41,174 bases of DNA from Acidobacteriaceae bacterium (GTDB lineage Bacteria > Acidobacteriota > Terriglobia > Terriglobales > Acidobacteriaceae): assembly GCA_030039035.1 (NCBI GenBank), contig JASHQQ010000125.1:1-41174 (forward strand). The letters run 5' to 3'. The notes below the pieces were generated by a model that worked only from the letters and a program-made list of their open reading frames with translations, was not told where the DNA came from and made no database searches. Positions 1 through 8,676 of this stretch are shown here, piece by piece. The position numbers and the translations under genes were made by a program. Within the stretch, counting starts at the first letter, position 1; every line of letters begins with the position of its first letter.

Positions 1-487
1 ACTCCGTCAAATCGAACTTGGGATCGAGCGCCTCGAGGCACAAAAAGAACTTGTCGTCCGTGGCGCCGGTGCGAAAGTTCGGCGCATTGAACAGCGGATG
101 ATAGAGCGCCGGCAGCTTGCAGAGAGCGATCAAGCCACCTGCCGCCGACAATCCCGCCCAAAGAATCGTCCATTCGTAGGCGGGCACGATAAACGCGGGC
201 CACGAATAGACCGGCCGCCCGGCGATGTTGAGCGGATAGGCGATCACCGAGATCCAGGTCTCGAGCGAGAACATCGCCGCGCAACCCAGCAGCCCGCCGA
301 TCAGCGTAACCAGCGGAACGCGGTTGCGGGTGCAATGCATCGCTTCGGCAGCTTCCTCGAGTGGATAAGGCGAGAAGCAGTCCATGCGCCGCCATCCGTC
401 GTCGTGCGCGCGGCGCGCGGCGCGCACCAGGTCGCCGGGAGTTTCGAATTCGGCCAGCAGGCCGTAAGTTCCTTCGCGTGCGGGCAT
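1..487 (-). CDS. actD: ActD, alternative complex III membrane subunit (DUF3341), 3' end cut by window edge
   Basis: Reading the minus strand from ATG at 487 gives 162 codons without a stop, beginning MPAREGTYGLLAEFETPGDL and running past base 1. It contains the N-terminal soluble segment and two hydrophobic segments (around VTLIGGLLGCAAMFSLETW and EWTILWAGLSAAGGLIAL) typical of ActD/DUF3341, an integral subunit of alternative complex III. The start overlaps the stop of the upstream actC (TGATG), indicating translational coupling. ActD is usually about 170-180 residues, so only the extreme C-terminus is likely to be missing. ActD has two membrane helices and no cofactor; its exact role is not settled. 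The following genes of the usual order (actE, actF, then often oxidase genes) would lie to the left of the window. Confidence 0.88.
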   Translation of the reverse strand, partial: MPAREGTYGLLAEFETPGDLVRAARRAHDDGWRRMDCFSPYPLEEAAEAMHCTRNRVPLVTLIGGLLGCAAMFSLETWISVIAYPLNIAGRPVYSWPAFIVPAYEWTILWAGLSAAGGLIALCKLPALYHPLFNAPNFRTGATDDKFFLCLEALDPKFDLTE

Positions 488-1926
488 CAGTCACCTGCCT
501 CGACGGGTTTCTTGGGCGTAATCTTTGCCTGGGGCACCAGCAGCTTGACCTCAGACATGGGAATCATGGGCAGGAACCGCACGAAGAGCAGGAACATGAA
601 GAGGAAGAATCCCAGCGTTCCGGCCAGCGTCATGTAGTCCCACTTGGTGGCGCGATAGGTGCCCCATGACGAGGGCAGATAGTCGCGGTAGAGGCTGGTC
701 ACGATGATGACGAAACGCTCCAGCCACATGCCGGTGTTGACGATCAGGGACAGAATGAACATGAACGTCATGTTGTTGCGCAGCCGGCGCGACCATAGCG
801 TGGTCAGGGGAATGGCCAGGTTGCAGGTAATCAGGCACCAATAGGACCACCGCATCGGCCCAAAGGCGCGATTCCAAAAGGTGAACGCCTCCCAGTGATT
901 GGCCGAGTACCAGGCCATGAACGCTTCCATGCCATAGCCGTAACAAACAATGAAGCCGGTGGCGAGCATCACCTTTCCCATGTTGTCGATGTGGCGGTCG
1001 GTGACCAGCGCTTCAAGGTGGTAATACTTGCGCAGAGGAATGGCCAGCGTGAGCACCATTGCAAAGCCGGAGTAGATGGCGCCGGCGACGAAGTAGGGAG
1101 GAAAGATGGTGGTATGCCAGCCGGGCACGATGGCCACGGCGAAATCGAAGCTGATGACGGTGTGCACGGAAAGCACCAGCGGCGTGGCCAGGCCGGAGAG
1201 CAGCAGTGAGGCCGACTCATAGCGCACCCAGTGGCGCACCGATCCGCGCCATCCCCGGGAAAGCAGTCCGTAGAAATACTGGCCAACCTTCGACTGGGCG
1301 CGGTCGCGCAGCGTGCCGAAATCCGGAACCATGCCGACATACCAGAACACGATGGAGATAATGGCATAAGTGGAAACGGCAAAGGTGTCCCACTCGAGCG
1401 GCGATCGGAACTGCGGCCACACCGTCATCGTGAACGGCAGCGGAAGGAGCCAGTATCCCAGCCAGGGTCGGCCGACGTGGATGAGCGGAAAGAGCGCCGC
1501 GCACATGACGGCGAAGATGGTCATCGCCTCGGCGAAGCGGCTGATCGAATTGCGCCACTGCTGCTTGAAAAGAAGCAGAATGGCCGAGATCAGCGTGCCG
1601 GCGTGGCCGATACCGATCCACCAGACGAAGTTGATGATGGCGAAGCCCCAAGCCACGGGAACGTCCACCGCCCAGATGCCCACGCCCTTGAGAAACAGCC
1701 AGGTGAGCGCCACCGTCAACATCATCACGACACTACCGGCGATGACGAAATAGGCATACCATCCCAGCGGCGTATGCGGCGTGAGCACGATCTTCGAGAT
1801 CTTGTCCGTGACCGACTTGAAGGTCTGCCCCGGCGCAATGACCCGGTATTCGCCGGTGACCGGGTCGCGTCGCGGGTCTTTGGTCAATTCCGTGGTTGCC
1901 ATAAGCGGCTTGAGCCTCTCAACCAT
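487..1926 (-). CDS. actC: ActC, NrfD-like quinol-binding membrane subunit of alternative complex III
   Basis: A 479-residue polytopic protein of the NrfD/PsrC family with about ten hydrophobic helices starting near WYAYFVIAGSVVMMLTVAL. In alternative complex III, ActC carries the quinol-oxidation site and passes electrons to the Fe-S clusters of ActB. The segment FVWWIGIGHAGTLISAILLL matches the conserved first helix pair of the family. The gene sits between actB and actD in the standard order. The start is uncertain: ATG at 1926 overlaps the end of actB by 8 bp, while ATG at 1902 (MATTELTKDP) is 16 bases after the actB stop with GAGAGG 12 bases upstream. Neither has an ideal RBS, so translational coupling to actB is likely. 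Confidence 0.93.
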   Translation of the reverse strand: MVERLKPLMATTELTKDPRRDPVTGEYRVIAPGQTFKSVTDKISKIVLTPHTPLGWYAYFVIAGSVVMMLTVALTWLFLKGVGIWAVDVPVAWGFAIINFVWWIGIGHAGTLISAILLLFKQQWRNSISRFAEAMTIFAVMCAALFPLIHVGRPWLGYWLLPLPFTMTVWPQFRSPLEWDTFAVSTYAIISIVFWYVGMVPDFGTLRDRAQSKVGQYFYGLLSRGWRGSVRHWVRYESASLLLSGLATPLVLSVHTVISFDFAVAIVPGWHTTIFPPYFVAGAIYSGFAMVLTLAIPLRKYYHLEALVTDRHIDNMGKVMLATGFIVCYGYGMEAFMAWYSANHWEAFTFWNRAFGPMRWSYWCLITCNLAIPLTTLWSRRLRNNMTFMFILSLIVNTGMWLERFVIIVTSLYRDYLPSSWGTYRATKWDYMTLAGTLGFFLFMFLLFVRFLPMIPMSEVKLLVPQAKITPKKPVEAGD

Positions 1927-4900
1927 TGGCCGGTGCGTGCTCCACCGGCATTTCTTCCAGATCCTCGTTCGGATTCATAACAATGGCCGTGTACTTGGTG
2001 CGCGGGCGCGTGTTCAGATCGGCCATGAGCTGGTAGCTGAGCTGGTTATCTCGCAGCTTGACCACGCGGCTGTTCGGGTCGTTGATATTGCCGAAGACGA
2101 TGGCCTTGGCCGGACACGCCTGCTGGCAGGCCGTGATGATCTCGCCGTCGCGAATGCCGCGGTTTTCCTTGTCGGCGTTGATCTTGGCCTCCTGAATGCG
2201 CTGTACGCAGTAATTGCACTTCTCCATCACGCCGCGCGAGCGCACCGTCACGTCGGGGTTGCGCATCAGCTTGAGGCTTTCGGTCTCGTAATCGGAGAAG
2301 AGCAGGAAGTTGAAGCGCCGCACCTTGTACGGGCAGTTGTTGGAGCAGTAGCGGGTGCCCACGCAGCGGTTGTAGACCATCATGTTCAGGCCTTCGGGCG
2401 TGTGCACGGTGGCGCCCACGGGGCAGACCTGTTCGCAAGGCGCGTTCTCGCACTGCTGGCACATCATGGGCTGATAGAAGGCGCGCGGCGCCGCCAGATC
2501 GCCCTCGAAATAGGAGTCGATGCGCAGCCACTGCATGTCGCGGCCGATGCGCACCTGCTGCTTGCCCACCACGGGAATGTTGTTTTCCGCGTAGCAACTC
2601 ACGATGCAGGCGTTGCAGCCGGTGCAACTGTTCATGTCGATCGCCATGCCCCAGGCGTTGGCCTCGTTGTAAGACCAGTTGGGGAAGATCGAAGTGCCCA
2701 TATGCGTCTGTTCGTGCGTCTCGCCTTCGTTGGCGAAGTTGGGATTGGCCTGAAACTGCCTTACGGTGGCCTTGCGAATGATTCCGCGCGCGCCGAGGGC
2801 CTCGACGGCTTCAAGCGACTCGTTCTTGTTGGCCTCGGTCGTGAAGGGGCTGGCGCGATGGTCCTGATAGTGGCTCTTGGTGACCGCGATGCCCCACTTG
2901 CCGTCAACCTTCCTGATCGAGCCGGTGGTATAGAACGGCGATGCACTCGAGCGGATCAGGTAGGCGTTGAATCCCTGGCCCGAGCCCACGCGGCCGGCGA
3001 ACTGGCGGCCGTAACCGAGATAGACCGTTACCGAGTTGTCGGGATGGCCGGGGGCAACGAGCACCGGCGCCTTCACCACTCCGCCGTTGGCGCCCAGCTC
3101 GACGATGTCGTCCTCTTCCAGTCCCAGTTTCACCAGCGTGGCGCCGGACATCAGCGCGGCGTTGTCCCAGCTCAGGTTCGTTACCGGCTTGGGCAGCTCC
3201 TGCAACCAGCCGACGTTGGACCAGCGGCCGTCGTAGATGTTCGGGTCGGGACGGAAGACAATTTCCAGTGCGTCATGCGACGACGGCACGGGAATCTTCG
3301 GAATCTCCGCCCTGGGCGCGGCATTCGCCGTCGCAAAGGCCGAGCCGGCGAGCCAGCCGTCGTGCAGCACCTTGCGCCAGCCCTCCTCGAAGTCGCCCTT
3401 GATCACCGGCCGCCAGGTTGCGCGGACCGCCTCGTAGGCGCCCAACTCCGGCTCATTGAGCAGAACCTGGAAAACGTTGTGAGCCGACTTGCCGCCATAG
3501 AGAGGATCGATGAGCGGCTGGACGATGGAAACGGTGCCGTCGTAGGCGCGCGCGTCGGACCACGACTCGAGAAAATGCGCGGCGGGAATGTGCCAGTGCG
3601 CGATCTGGCCTGTTTCATCGACGTGCGAACCGAGATGCACGATCACGCGAGCCTTATCGATGGCGTCGGGAAATCCGAGATCGACGGGCGCCGTGTAGAC
3701 CGGGTTGGCGTTGAGGATGATCAGCCAGTTGACTTTGCCCAGGTTGAGGTCATCGACCAGCGACTTGATGCCCGCAATCTGGTCGGAGGGAATCGGGTGC
3801 ACGGTTTCGCCGCCTGGCAGCACCGTCTTGCCGATATTGCCCAGCGCACTGTTGATGGCCAGCGCCAGCGCCGCCAGCGAGGGGTCCTGCTGCTCGCCGG
3901 GGATCACCGCGCAGCGGCCGGCGTGGGCTTTCAAATCCTTCACCAGCGCGGCGAGATACTTCTTCTGCTCGTCGGTCCAGGCGCAGGCCGGAGCATCCAC
4001 ACCGGAAACGCCGATCTCTTTGGCGAGTTCCGCCGCAAACGCCGGAATCTCGCTGGCGCGCAGCATCAGCCGGTGCTCGGCTTTCATTCCCGTGGTGGTC
4101 GGCGTGCTCTCGACCGCGTAGAGCCGATTGAGATGGTTCGGATCCTTGCGCCGGTCGGCGTAGTCGCGCACCAGCTTGTGAAAGCCGGGAAACGTTGCGC
4201 TGGAGATGAACTCCGCGTCGAGGGAGAGAATCACGTCGGCGCCGGCGAGCGCATACTGGATATTCGAAGCGCGCGAGTACGGCGTTCCCGCCATCGCCGG
4301 GTCATACTGCACGAGCGTGGCCTTGGGATAAGCCGCCTGCACTTCCTTCCACTGCCGCGCCAGCGTGGGCGAAGTGATGGTCGCGCTCAGGAAGCAGATT
4401 CCCGTTCCGTCCCCGGTCCCGGCGACGGTGTCGCGGAATGCTTCGGCAAACTCCGCCCACTCGCGATTCTCGCCGCGAAACATGACGTGCTGCGAGCGGT
4501 CGGGGTCGTAGAGGTCGAGAACCGAGGCCTGCGAGAACGGGTCCGAGCCGCCCTTGACGTATGCGTGCTCCGGATTGCCGTCGGCCTTGATGGGCCGGTA
4601 GGCATCGCTCTTCATCAGCAGCGGAACCGCGCCGGTGACGAAAGGGTGCGCCGTGGCAAAGTAGTTCGGCTTGCCCAGGATCAGGTCTTCGGGCGCCTTG
4701 ATGTAGGGATAGATCGGCTCGTCGGGCTGTTTGGTGCAACCGGCAAGGCCGGCCAGCGCCATCGAGGCGCCCATGAGCTTCAGGAACCCGCGCCGCGAGA
4801 CCGGATCGACCCACTCCTGCGCGACGGAGGGAAATTCGCGCTCGACGGCAGCCTGAAACTCAGGCGTGTTGGCCAACTCATCGATCGATCGCCAAAGGCG

Positions 4901-5032
4901 CTTGCCCTGGACACCCTTCAGCTCTTCGCGCACTTGCGCGAGAGTCATCGGCTTTCCGGCAATCGCTTTCAGGTTCAGCCCGGATTCTGTTCCCAAGTTC
5001 TTCGTGCCTTCGTACTTCCCGTGTCCGCTCAT
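1919..5032 (-). CDS. actB: ActB, TAT-variant-translocated molybdopterin-family/Fe-S subunit of alternative complex III
   Basis: A 1037-residue fusion typical of ActB. The first 78 residues precede an internal Tat-like signal (SRRGFLKLMGASMALAG, residues 79-95), the feature that names the family. Residues ~100-790 form the molybdopterin-oxidoreductase-like part, which in ActB does not bind the cofactor. Residues ~800-975 form a ferredoxin-like part with 15 cysteines in four groups (CTGCNACIVSC, CQQCENAPCEQVC, CVGTRYCSNNC, CNYC with ACQQAC). That count fits three [4Fe-4S] clusters and one [3Fe-4S] cluster. The protein relays electrons from ActC towards the haem subunits on the periplasmic face. 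The start chosen is ATG at 5032, which forms an ATGA overlap with the stop of actA; an upstream in-frame codon at 5050 would add six residues. Confidence 0.95.
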   Translation of the reverse strand: MSGHGKYEGTKNLGTESGLNLKAIAGKPMTLAQVREELKGVQGKRLWRSIDELANTPEFQAAVEREFPSVAQEWVDPVSRRGFLKLMGASMALAGLAGCTKQPDEPIYPYIKAPEDLILGKPNYFATAHPFVTGAVPLLMKSDAYRPIKADGNPEHAYVKGGSDPFSQASVLDLYDPDRSQHVMFRGENREWAEFAEAFRDTVAGTGDGTGICFLSATITSPTLARQWKEVQAAYPKATLVQYDPAMAGTPYSRASNIQYALAGADVILSLDAEFISSATFPGFHKLVRDYADRRKDPNHLNRLYAVESTPTTTGMKAEHRLMLRASEIPAFAAELAKEIGVSGVDAPACAWTDEQKKYLAALVKDLKAHAGRCAVIPGEQQDPSLAALALAINSALGNIGKTVLPGGETVHPIPSDQIAGIKSLVDDLNLGKVNWLIILNANPVYTAPVDLGFPDAIDKARVIVHLGSHVDETGQIAHWHIPAAHFLESWSDARAYDGTVSIVQPLIDPLYGGKSAHNVFQVLLNEPELGAYEAVRATWRPVIKGDFEEGWRKVLHDGWLAGSAFATANAAPRAEIPKIPVPSSHDALEIVFRPDPNIYDGRWSNVGWLQELPKPVTNLSWDNAALMSGATLVKLGLEEDDIVELGANGGVVKAPVLVAPGHPDNSVTVYLGYGRQFAGRVGSGQGFNAYLIRSSASPFYTTGSIRKVDGKWGIAVTKSHYQDHRASPFTTEANKNESLEAVEALGARGIIRKATVRQFQANPNFANEGETHEQTHMGTSIFPNWSYNEANAWGMAIDMNSCTGCNACIVSCYAENNIPVVGKQQVRIGRDMQWLRIDSYFEGDLAAPRAFYQPMMCQQCENAPCEQVCPVGATVHTPEGLNMMVYNRCVGTRYCSNNCPYKVRRFNFLLFSDYETESLKLMRNPDVTVRSRGVMEKCNYCVQRIQEAKINADKENRGIRDGEIITACQQACPAKAIVFGNINDPNSRVVKLRDNQLSYQLMADLNTRPRTKYTAIVMNPNEDLEEMPVEHAPANG

Positions 5033-5892
5033 CGGTGGCAGACCTCGCAACTGGTCAGGTCCTTCGGCGTACGGATCTTGTATTGAGCCAGCAGGAAATG
5101 ACCGAGCTCATACTGGCTGGTGAACTTCTTGTAACTCGCCGCCGGAGGCAGCGCCTCCGGCCCGTTGCCGCCCGCCGCATCGCTGCCGCTGACCGGCGGT
5201 AGCTGGAGCGCGGCCACTTCGGGTCCCGCCGCCGTCGGATCCCTGGTCGTGCAACTCGCGCTTTGCGCGGTGGGAACATCGGCCTTCTGCTCCAGCACCG
5301 TGCACCACACCGGCCTGTCCTCGGCGGGCGACTCCCAGGCCATGTTGTAGATCTCGCTGGTGGGCCGCAGATTTTTGGCCGGGTTGCGATGGCAGTTCAG
5401 GCACCACTCCATCTGCAGCGTGTTCTGCTCGTACATCAAGGGCATTTCATCGACGCGGCCGTGGCAGCTCTCGCAACCGATGCCCTTGTTCACGTGAATC
5501 TCGTGGCTGAAATAAACGAAGTCGGGCAGGTCGTGCACCTTGGTCCATACCAGCGACTGGCCGGTGGCCCAGCTATTGCGCACCGGCTCGAGCAATTGGG
5601 CATTGGTCCAGATCTGCGCGTGGCAGTTGATGCAGGTCTTGGTGGGGGGAATGCCGGCGTAGCTCGATTTTTCAACCGTGGTATAACAGTACTGGCACTG
5701 CAGACCCAGGCCCTGCACGTGATGCTTGTGGCTGAAGGGCACCGGTTGATCCGGCCGCTGGCCCTGCCGCGTCACCCAGGGCGACCGCTGCAACTGGTCG
5801 AGCGTCACTCCCAGGGCGATCGTGATCAGCCCCGTCAACACCAGGCTCATGCGAGCCAGGGCGTTGGAGCTGCGGTCAAATATTTGCGCCAT
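5029..5892 (-). CDS. actA: ActA, multihaem cytochrome c subunit of alternative complex III
   Basis: A 287-residue protein with an N-terminal membrane anchor (residues ~13-32) followed by a cytochrome c domain exposed to the periplasm. Four canonical haem sites are visible: CINCH (87-91), CESCH (140-144), CLNCH (164-168) and CEVCH, which lies one residue before the C-terminus. A fifth site, at 66-70, reads CQYCY, so the proximal histidine is replaced by tyrosine. Conserved family segments surround it (PVPFSHKHH, AGIPPTKTC). ActA passes electrons to ActE or directly to an oxidase. It is the first gene of the operon: its stop overlaps the actB start (ATGA), and a promoter lies about 120 bases upstream. 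The RBS is weak (GGGA about 9 bases before ATG). Confidence 0.93.
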   Translation of the reverse strand: MAQIFDRSSNALARMSLVLTGLITIALGVTLDQLQRSPWVTRQGQRPDQPVPFSHKHHVQGLGLQCQYCYTTVEKSSYAGIPPTKTCINCHAQIWTNAQLLEPVRNSWATGQSLVWTKVHDLPDFVYFSHEIHVNKGIGCESCHGRVDEMPLMYEQNTLQMEWCLNCHRNPAKNLRPTSEIYNMAWESPAEDRPVWCTVLEQKADVPTAQSASCTTRDPTAAGPEVAALQLPPVSGSDAAGGNGPEALPPAASYKKFTSQYELGHFLLAQYKIRTPKDLTSCEVCHR

Positions 5893-6359
5893 GAATGGGT
5901 TCCCTGCCTGGATTGCAGTCTGCGCACCGCGCTGTGCTCGCGGTCACACAGGTTGTGGTCAAGCCTGGATCTTGAGCAGGAACTACCTGCGAGGTGGACA
6001 AACCCCGAAATTCACTATAGCAGTCGAAGCCTGGCTGTCAGCGCGGCGATTTCCCACATTGAGAAAAACCCCGACGATCGATGCAAGTTTATATCCACCT
6101 GAAAACAGAATGAGTTGTAATAAGCGGTCTGATCGGGCATCGATCCGCGCCTCTCGGGCAAAGATCTGCCAGCGGCCGGAGCGGTTTTCACCAGCCATTC
6201 CATCATCGTGCCTGTCGAAATCCGCGCAGCCTGTTCAGGATATTCCCTGTTCGAACGCTCCGGCGTTTGCGGGGGCGAGCGCCGGAAATCTTGCGGCATC
6301 CCTTCGTTCACTTCTGCGCCAATTGGCCTTTCTTATGTCAAATGTGTTTGCATTCGTCT
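5893..6359. other. Divergent intergenic region between actA and the secreted esterase
   Basis: This 467-base gap separates the minus-strand act operon from the plus-strand esterase. It contains the predicted act promoter (6014-6041) and a locally AT-richer patch around 6080-6125. No frame in it codes for a recognisable protein, and I see no clear plus-strand promoter pair, tRNA or riboswitch. Confidence 0.5.
6014..6041 (-). promoter_or_regulatory. Predicted sigma-70-type promoter of the act operon
   Basis: On the minus strand a -35 box CTGACA (6041-6036) and a -10 box TATAGT (6019-6014) are separated by 16 bases, and the -10 is preceded by TGC, an extended -10-like context. Each box differs from consensus at one position. 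Transcription would start near 6007 and leave a 5' leader of about 115 bases before actA. This is a prediction from sequence only. Confidence 0.55.
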
Positions 6360-7589
6360 ATGCGGCACCCGTCCCTGGCGGCTCGCGCACATCGATTCCC
6401 GGGAGTGTTCCGGCACTTCGCCGTCGCCGCAAGTGTCGCGGTGTGCCTGATTGCGCCGGCGGCCGGTTCTCGCGCCGTTGTCCACCCCGGTACAGAACCT
6501 GCGCAGGAGACCGGCTTTCTGAATCGAAGGATCGAGCTGCACGGCGCCGAATATCGATTTCAGGTGTATCTGCCCGAGGAGTGGCGGCGCGACGATCACA
6601 GGCTTTGGCCGATCATCCTGGCGCTGCACGGACGCGGCGAGCGCGGCTCGGAAGGCATGTGGCAGACGCAGATCGGGCTTCCGCAGCAGGTGCGCGACCA
6701 TCCCGATCGCTGGCCGTTCGTGATCGTGATGCCGCAGTGCCCGCAGCCCGACTACTGGACCGATCCGCGGATGATGGAACTTGCGTTGGCCGCGCTCGAC
6801 CAGGAGTCGGAGGAGTTTCACGGCGACCCGGACCGCACGTATCTCACCGGGCTGTCGCTCGGCGGGTACGGAGCATGGGAGCTGGCGAAGAGCCAACCGC
6901 ACCGCTGGGCGGCGATTGCGATCGCGGCCAGCGGAGTGTTCTGGAGTTATGCGCCCGAACGCTGGGACGAGGCCGACACGCTGCCGGCGGAGTACGCCCA
7001 GGCCGTGGGCCACACACCCGTCTGGCTCTTCCATGGCACCGAGGACAACGTGGTAAAGCCCCGCGAAAGCGAGCTGATGTTTGACGCCCTGAAAACCGAA
7101 GGCGGCAACGTGCGCCTGTGGCTCTATCAGGGGCTGCACCATGACTGCTGGACCCGCGCCTACAACGAGCCGGAATTGCCGCGATGGCTGCTCTCGCATC
7201 GCTTGTCCCGGCCAGGTCAGGCCGAGTCGGCGAATGCAGGAGCCGAGAGACCGCCGTTTGCCGAAAGGCTGGTGATTCCGCTGCATCCGGCTGCCATCAA
7301 GCTGCCGAACTCCGTCCTCGACAGCTTTGCCGGCGAGTATCGCGGCGCACACGGCGAGCCGGAAGTGACGATTTACCGCCAGGCCGATCAGCTTTATCTC
7401 AAGAACCGGCGCGGCGAAACCGACCAGCTCGCCGCCGAGTCGCCGACGGTGTTCTTTTATCCTTTCGGAAACAGGCTCACCCGCATCATCTTCGAGCACG
7501 ATGCGCATGGACAGGTCAAGGCAGCCATCCTGCACGACGACCGGCACGAAGAGCGATGGGAAAGACTGGGCCCCGCGCCCGTCCGGTGA
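6360..7589 (+). CDS. Secreted alpha/beta-hydrolase esterase with C-terminal beta domain
   Basis: A 409-residue protein with a signal peptide (HFAVAASVAVCLIAPAAGSRA, ending near residue 39). The middle is an alpha/beta hydrolase of the phospholipase/carboxylesterase or predicted-peptidase type: oxyanion region ALHGRGERGSEG, nucleophile elbow GLSLGGYG with the catalytic Ser, acid in FHGTEDNVV, and His in GLHHDCW. The last ~90 residues (from SFAGEYRGAHGEPEVTIYR) resemble the lipocalin-like DUF3471-type domain often attached to serine hydrolases. Substrate is unknown; related proteins act on acyl or feruloyl esters or peptides outside the cytoplasm. ATG at 6342 is an alternative start adding six residues; neither has a clear RBS. 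A strong hairpin follows at 7651-7685. Confidence 0.85.
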   Translation: MRHPSLAARAHRFPGVFRHFAVAASVAVCLIAPAAGSRAVVHPGTEPAQETGFLNRRIELHGAEYRFQVYLPEEWRRDDHRLWPIILALHGRGERGSEGMWQTQIGLPQQVRDHPDRWPFVIVMPQCPQPDYWTDPRMMELALAALDQESEEFHGDPDRTYLTGLSLGGYGAWELAKSQPHRWAAIAIAASGVFWSYAPERWDEADTLPAEYAQAVGHTPVWLFHGTEDNVVKPRESELMFDALKTEGGNVRLWLYQGLHHDCWTRAYNEPELPRWLLSHRLSRPGQAESANAGAERPPFAERLVIPLHPAAIKLPNSVLDSFAGEYRGAHGEPEVTIYRQADQLYLKNRRGETDQLAAESPTVFFYPFGNRLTRIIFEHDAHGQVKAAILHDDRHEERWERLGPAPVR

Positions 7590-7650
7590 AGGAGGAGCGA
7601 GTGCCGCGCTGCGTTTCCGCTCGCGGCCTGGAAGGGCGGGCAGAGACGGA

Positions 7651-7685
7651 CGATACGGAACCCGGCTCGGCCCGGTTCCGTATCG
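7651..7685 (+). terminator. Hairpin downstream of the esterase, possible terminator
   Basis: A perfect 12-bp inverted repeat (CGATACGGAACC and GGTTCCGTATCG) encloses an 11-base loop, 62 bases after the esterase stop. It has no T run after it, so an intrinsic terminator of classical form is not shown; it may instead be an mRNA-stabilising or Rho-related structure. Confidence 0.5.
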
Positions 7686-7724
7686 GATCATGGAATGATT
7701 TTCGGGTCCGGGTTGAAGCGGGGG

Positions 7725-7753
7725 CTGAAAGCCGATAGCTGAAGGCTGAATGC
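7725..7753. repeat. Short degenerate GCTGAAAGC-type direct repeats
   Basis: Three to four degenerate copies of a GCTGAA(A/G)GC-like unit (GCTGAAAGCC, AGCTGAAGGC, GCTGAATGC) follow each other directly before the zinc-ribbon gene. Units of this type are common in intergenic DNA of high-GC acidobacteria; they do not code for protein. Confidence 0.4.
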
Positions 7754-7773
7754 TGGCTTGGCAAGGAGGCGTT

Positions 7774-8310
7774 ATGTACTGCAGTGGATGCGGTCAGGCT
7801 GTGGCTCCCGGGCAGGGATTCTGCCAGCAGTGCGGCCGGCCGGTCGCGCCGCCGGTGCCTCCCGTGCCTGGAATGATGTACCAGATCCAGACCTACGCCA
7901 GCAAGGTGAAGACGCTGGGCATCTTCTGGTTCGTCTACGCCGGTCTGAACCTGATTCTGGGATTCGTCGGCATGGCGTTCCTCCACGCCTTTTGGGGACA
8001 CAACCACTGGGGTAACTGGGATCAGAGTCCGTGGAACGGGCCGTGGGGCTCACCGTTCGGCCCGTGGTTCGGCCCGGCGATCTTTCATCTCGTCTGGGTC
8101 GCCATTCTGGTGCGGGTGGGCCTCGCGCTGGCCGCCGGCTGGGGCCTGATGGAGCGCACGCAATGGGGACGCTTTGTCGCGCTCGTCGCCGCGTTCCTGA
8201 ACATTCTGCACTTTCCGTTCGGAACAGCGCTGGCCATCTTCACCCTGGTGCTGCTGCTCGGCTACCGCAACAACGCGCTCTATAACGAACTGATTCGAAC
8301 GCCGTATTGA
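7774..8310 (+). CDS. Zinc-ribbon membrane protein of unknown function
   Basis: A 178-residue protein that begins MYCSGCGQAVAPGQGFCQQCG, a four-cysteine zinc ribbon (C3, C6, C17, C20) of the zinc-ribbon/DUF2116-like kind. After a Pro-rich linker come about three hydrophobic helices (around IFWFVYAGLNLILGFVG, LVWVAILVRVGLALAAGWG and LNILHFPFGTALAIFTLVLLL). A glycine- and tryptophan-rich loop (GHNHWGNWDQSPWNGPWG) lies between the first two helices. The start is fixed by AAGGAGG four bases before ATG at 7774; an upstream in-frame ATG at 7750 lacks this signal. Similar ribbon-plus-membrane proteins are widespread and mostly uncharacterised. No neighbour gives a functional clue. Confidence 0.8.
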   Translation: MYCSGCGQAVAPGQGFCQQCGRPVAPPVPPVPGMMYQIQTYASKVKTLGIFWFVYAGLNLILGFVGMAFLHAFWGHNHWGNWDQSPWNGPWGSPFGPWFGPAIFHLVWVAILVRVGLALAAGWGLMERTQWGRFVALVAAFLNILHFPFGTALAIFTLVLLLGYRNNALYNELIRTPY

Positions 8311-8676
8311 GGCTCGCGCTTGCGCTCATCTGGGCCGAGCAGGTTGCGGAAAAAACCGCTCACACGGACAAGTGTCGGGGCACGACTTTACCGGTGGCTG
8401 AAAAAGTCCCGCGAGAAGCGGTCCGCGCGACAAGAAAAAAGGAAGGGGCTCGTTTCGGCACGACTAGAGTGGTGCCTTGTTATGAAGCCTTTTGTCCGCG
8501 AGATCATGCAGTTTCCCGGCGTTTTCCGATGCGTCCGAAATCCGGACAAGAACAGAACAATCGAACTTGTCCGGCGCGGCTGAAGGCGCGCCCATTCAGG
8601 ACCCTGCTTCCGCAAACCTCGAAGCCTGTGCCGTTCAGAACATTCAGGAAGCTGAATCTGCGCCCTGGCGGCAAAC
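8311..8676. repeat. Non-coding region with hairpins between convergent genes
   Basis: No convincing gene is seen in these 366 bases between the zinc-ribbon gene and fucI, which point towards each other. Two inverted repeats are clear. One is 8457-8476, a GGCACGACT/AGTGGTGCC arm pair with one mismatch; a related GGGGCACGACTT sequence lies at 8377-8388. The other is 8542-8574, with perfect 9-bp arms CCGGACAAG and CTTGTCCGG around a 15-base loop. The latter could serve as a bidirectional terminator. The repeats look like dispersed intergenic elements. Confidence 0.5.

Noticed and set aside
1781-5086. A 1101-codon open frame on the plus strand
   Set aside because: It runs antisense to actB and has the composition of a mirrored high-GC codon pattern (His, Arg, Val and Ala rich) with no domain; actB on the other strand is unmistakable.
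6015-6311. A 98-codon minus-strand frame in the actA-esterase gap
   Set aside because: It contains the predicted act promoter, has no RBS and no similarity to any protein type I know.
7651-7685. Reading the 12-bp inverted repeat as an IS terminal repeat or att site
   Set aside because: Only one copy is seen, with no transposase or target duplication; a transcript hairpin is simpler.
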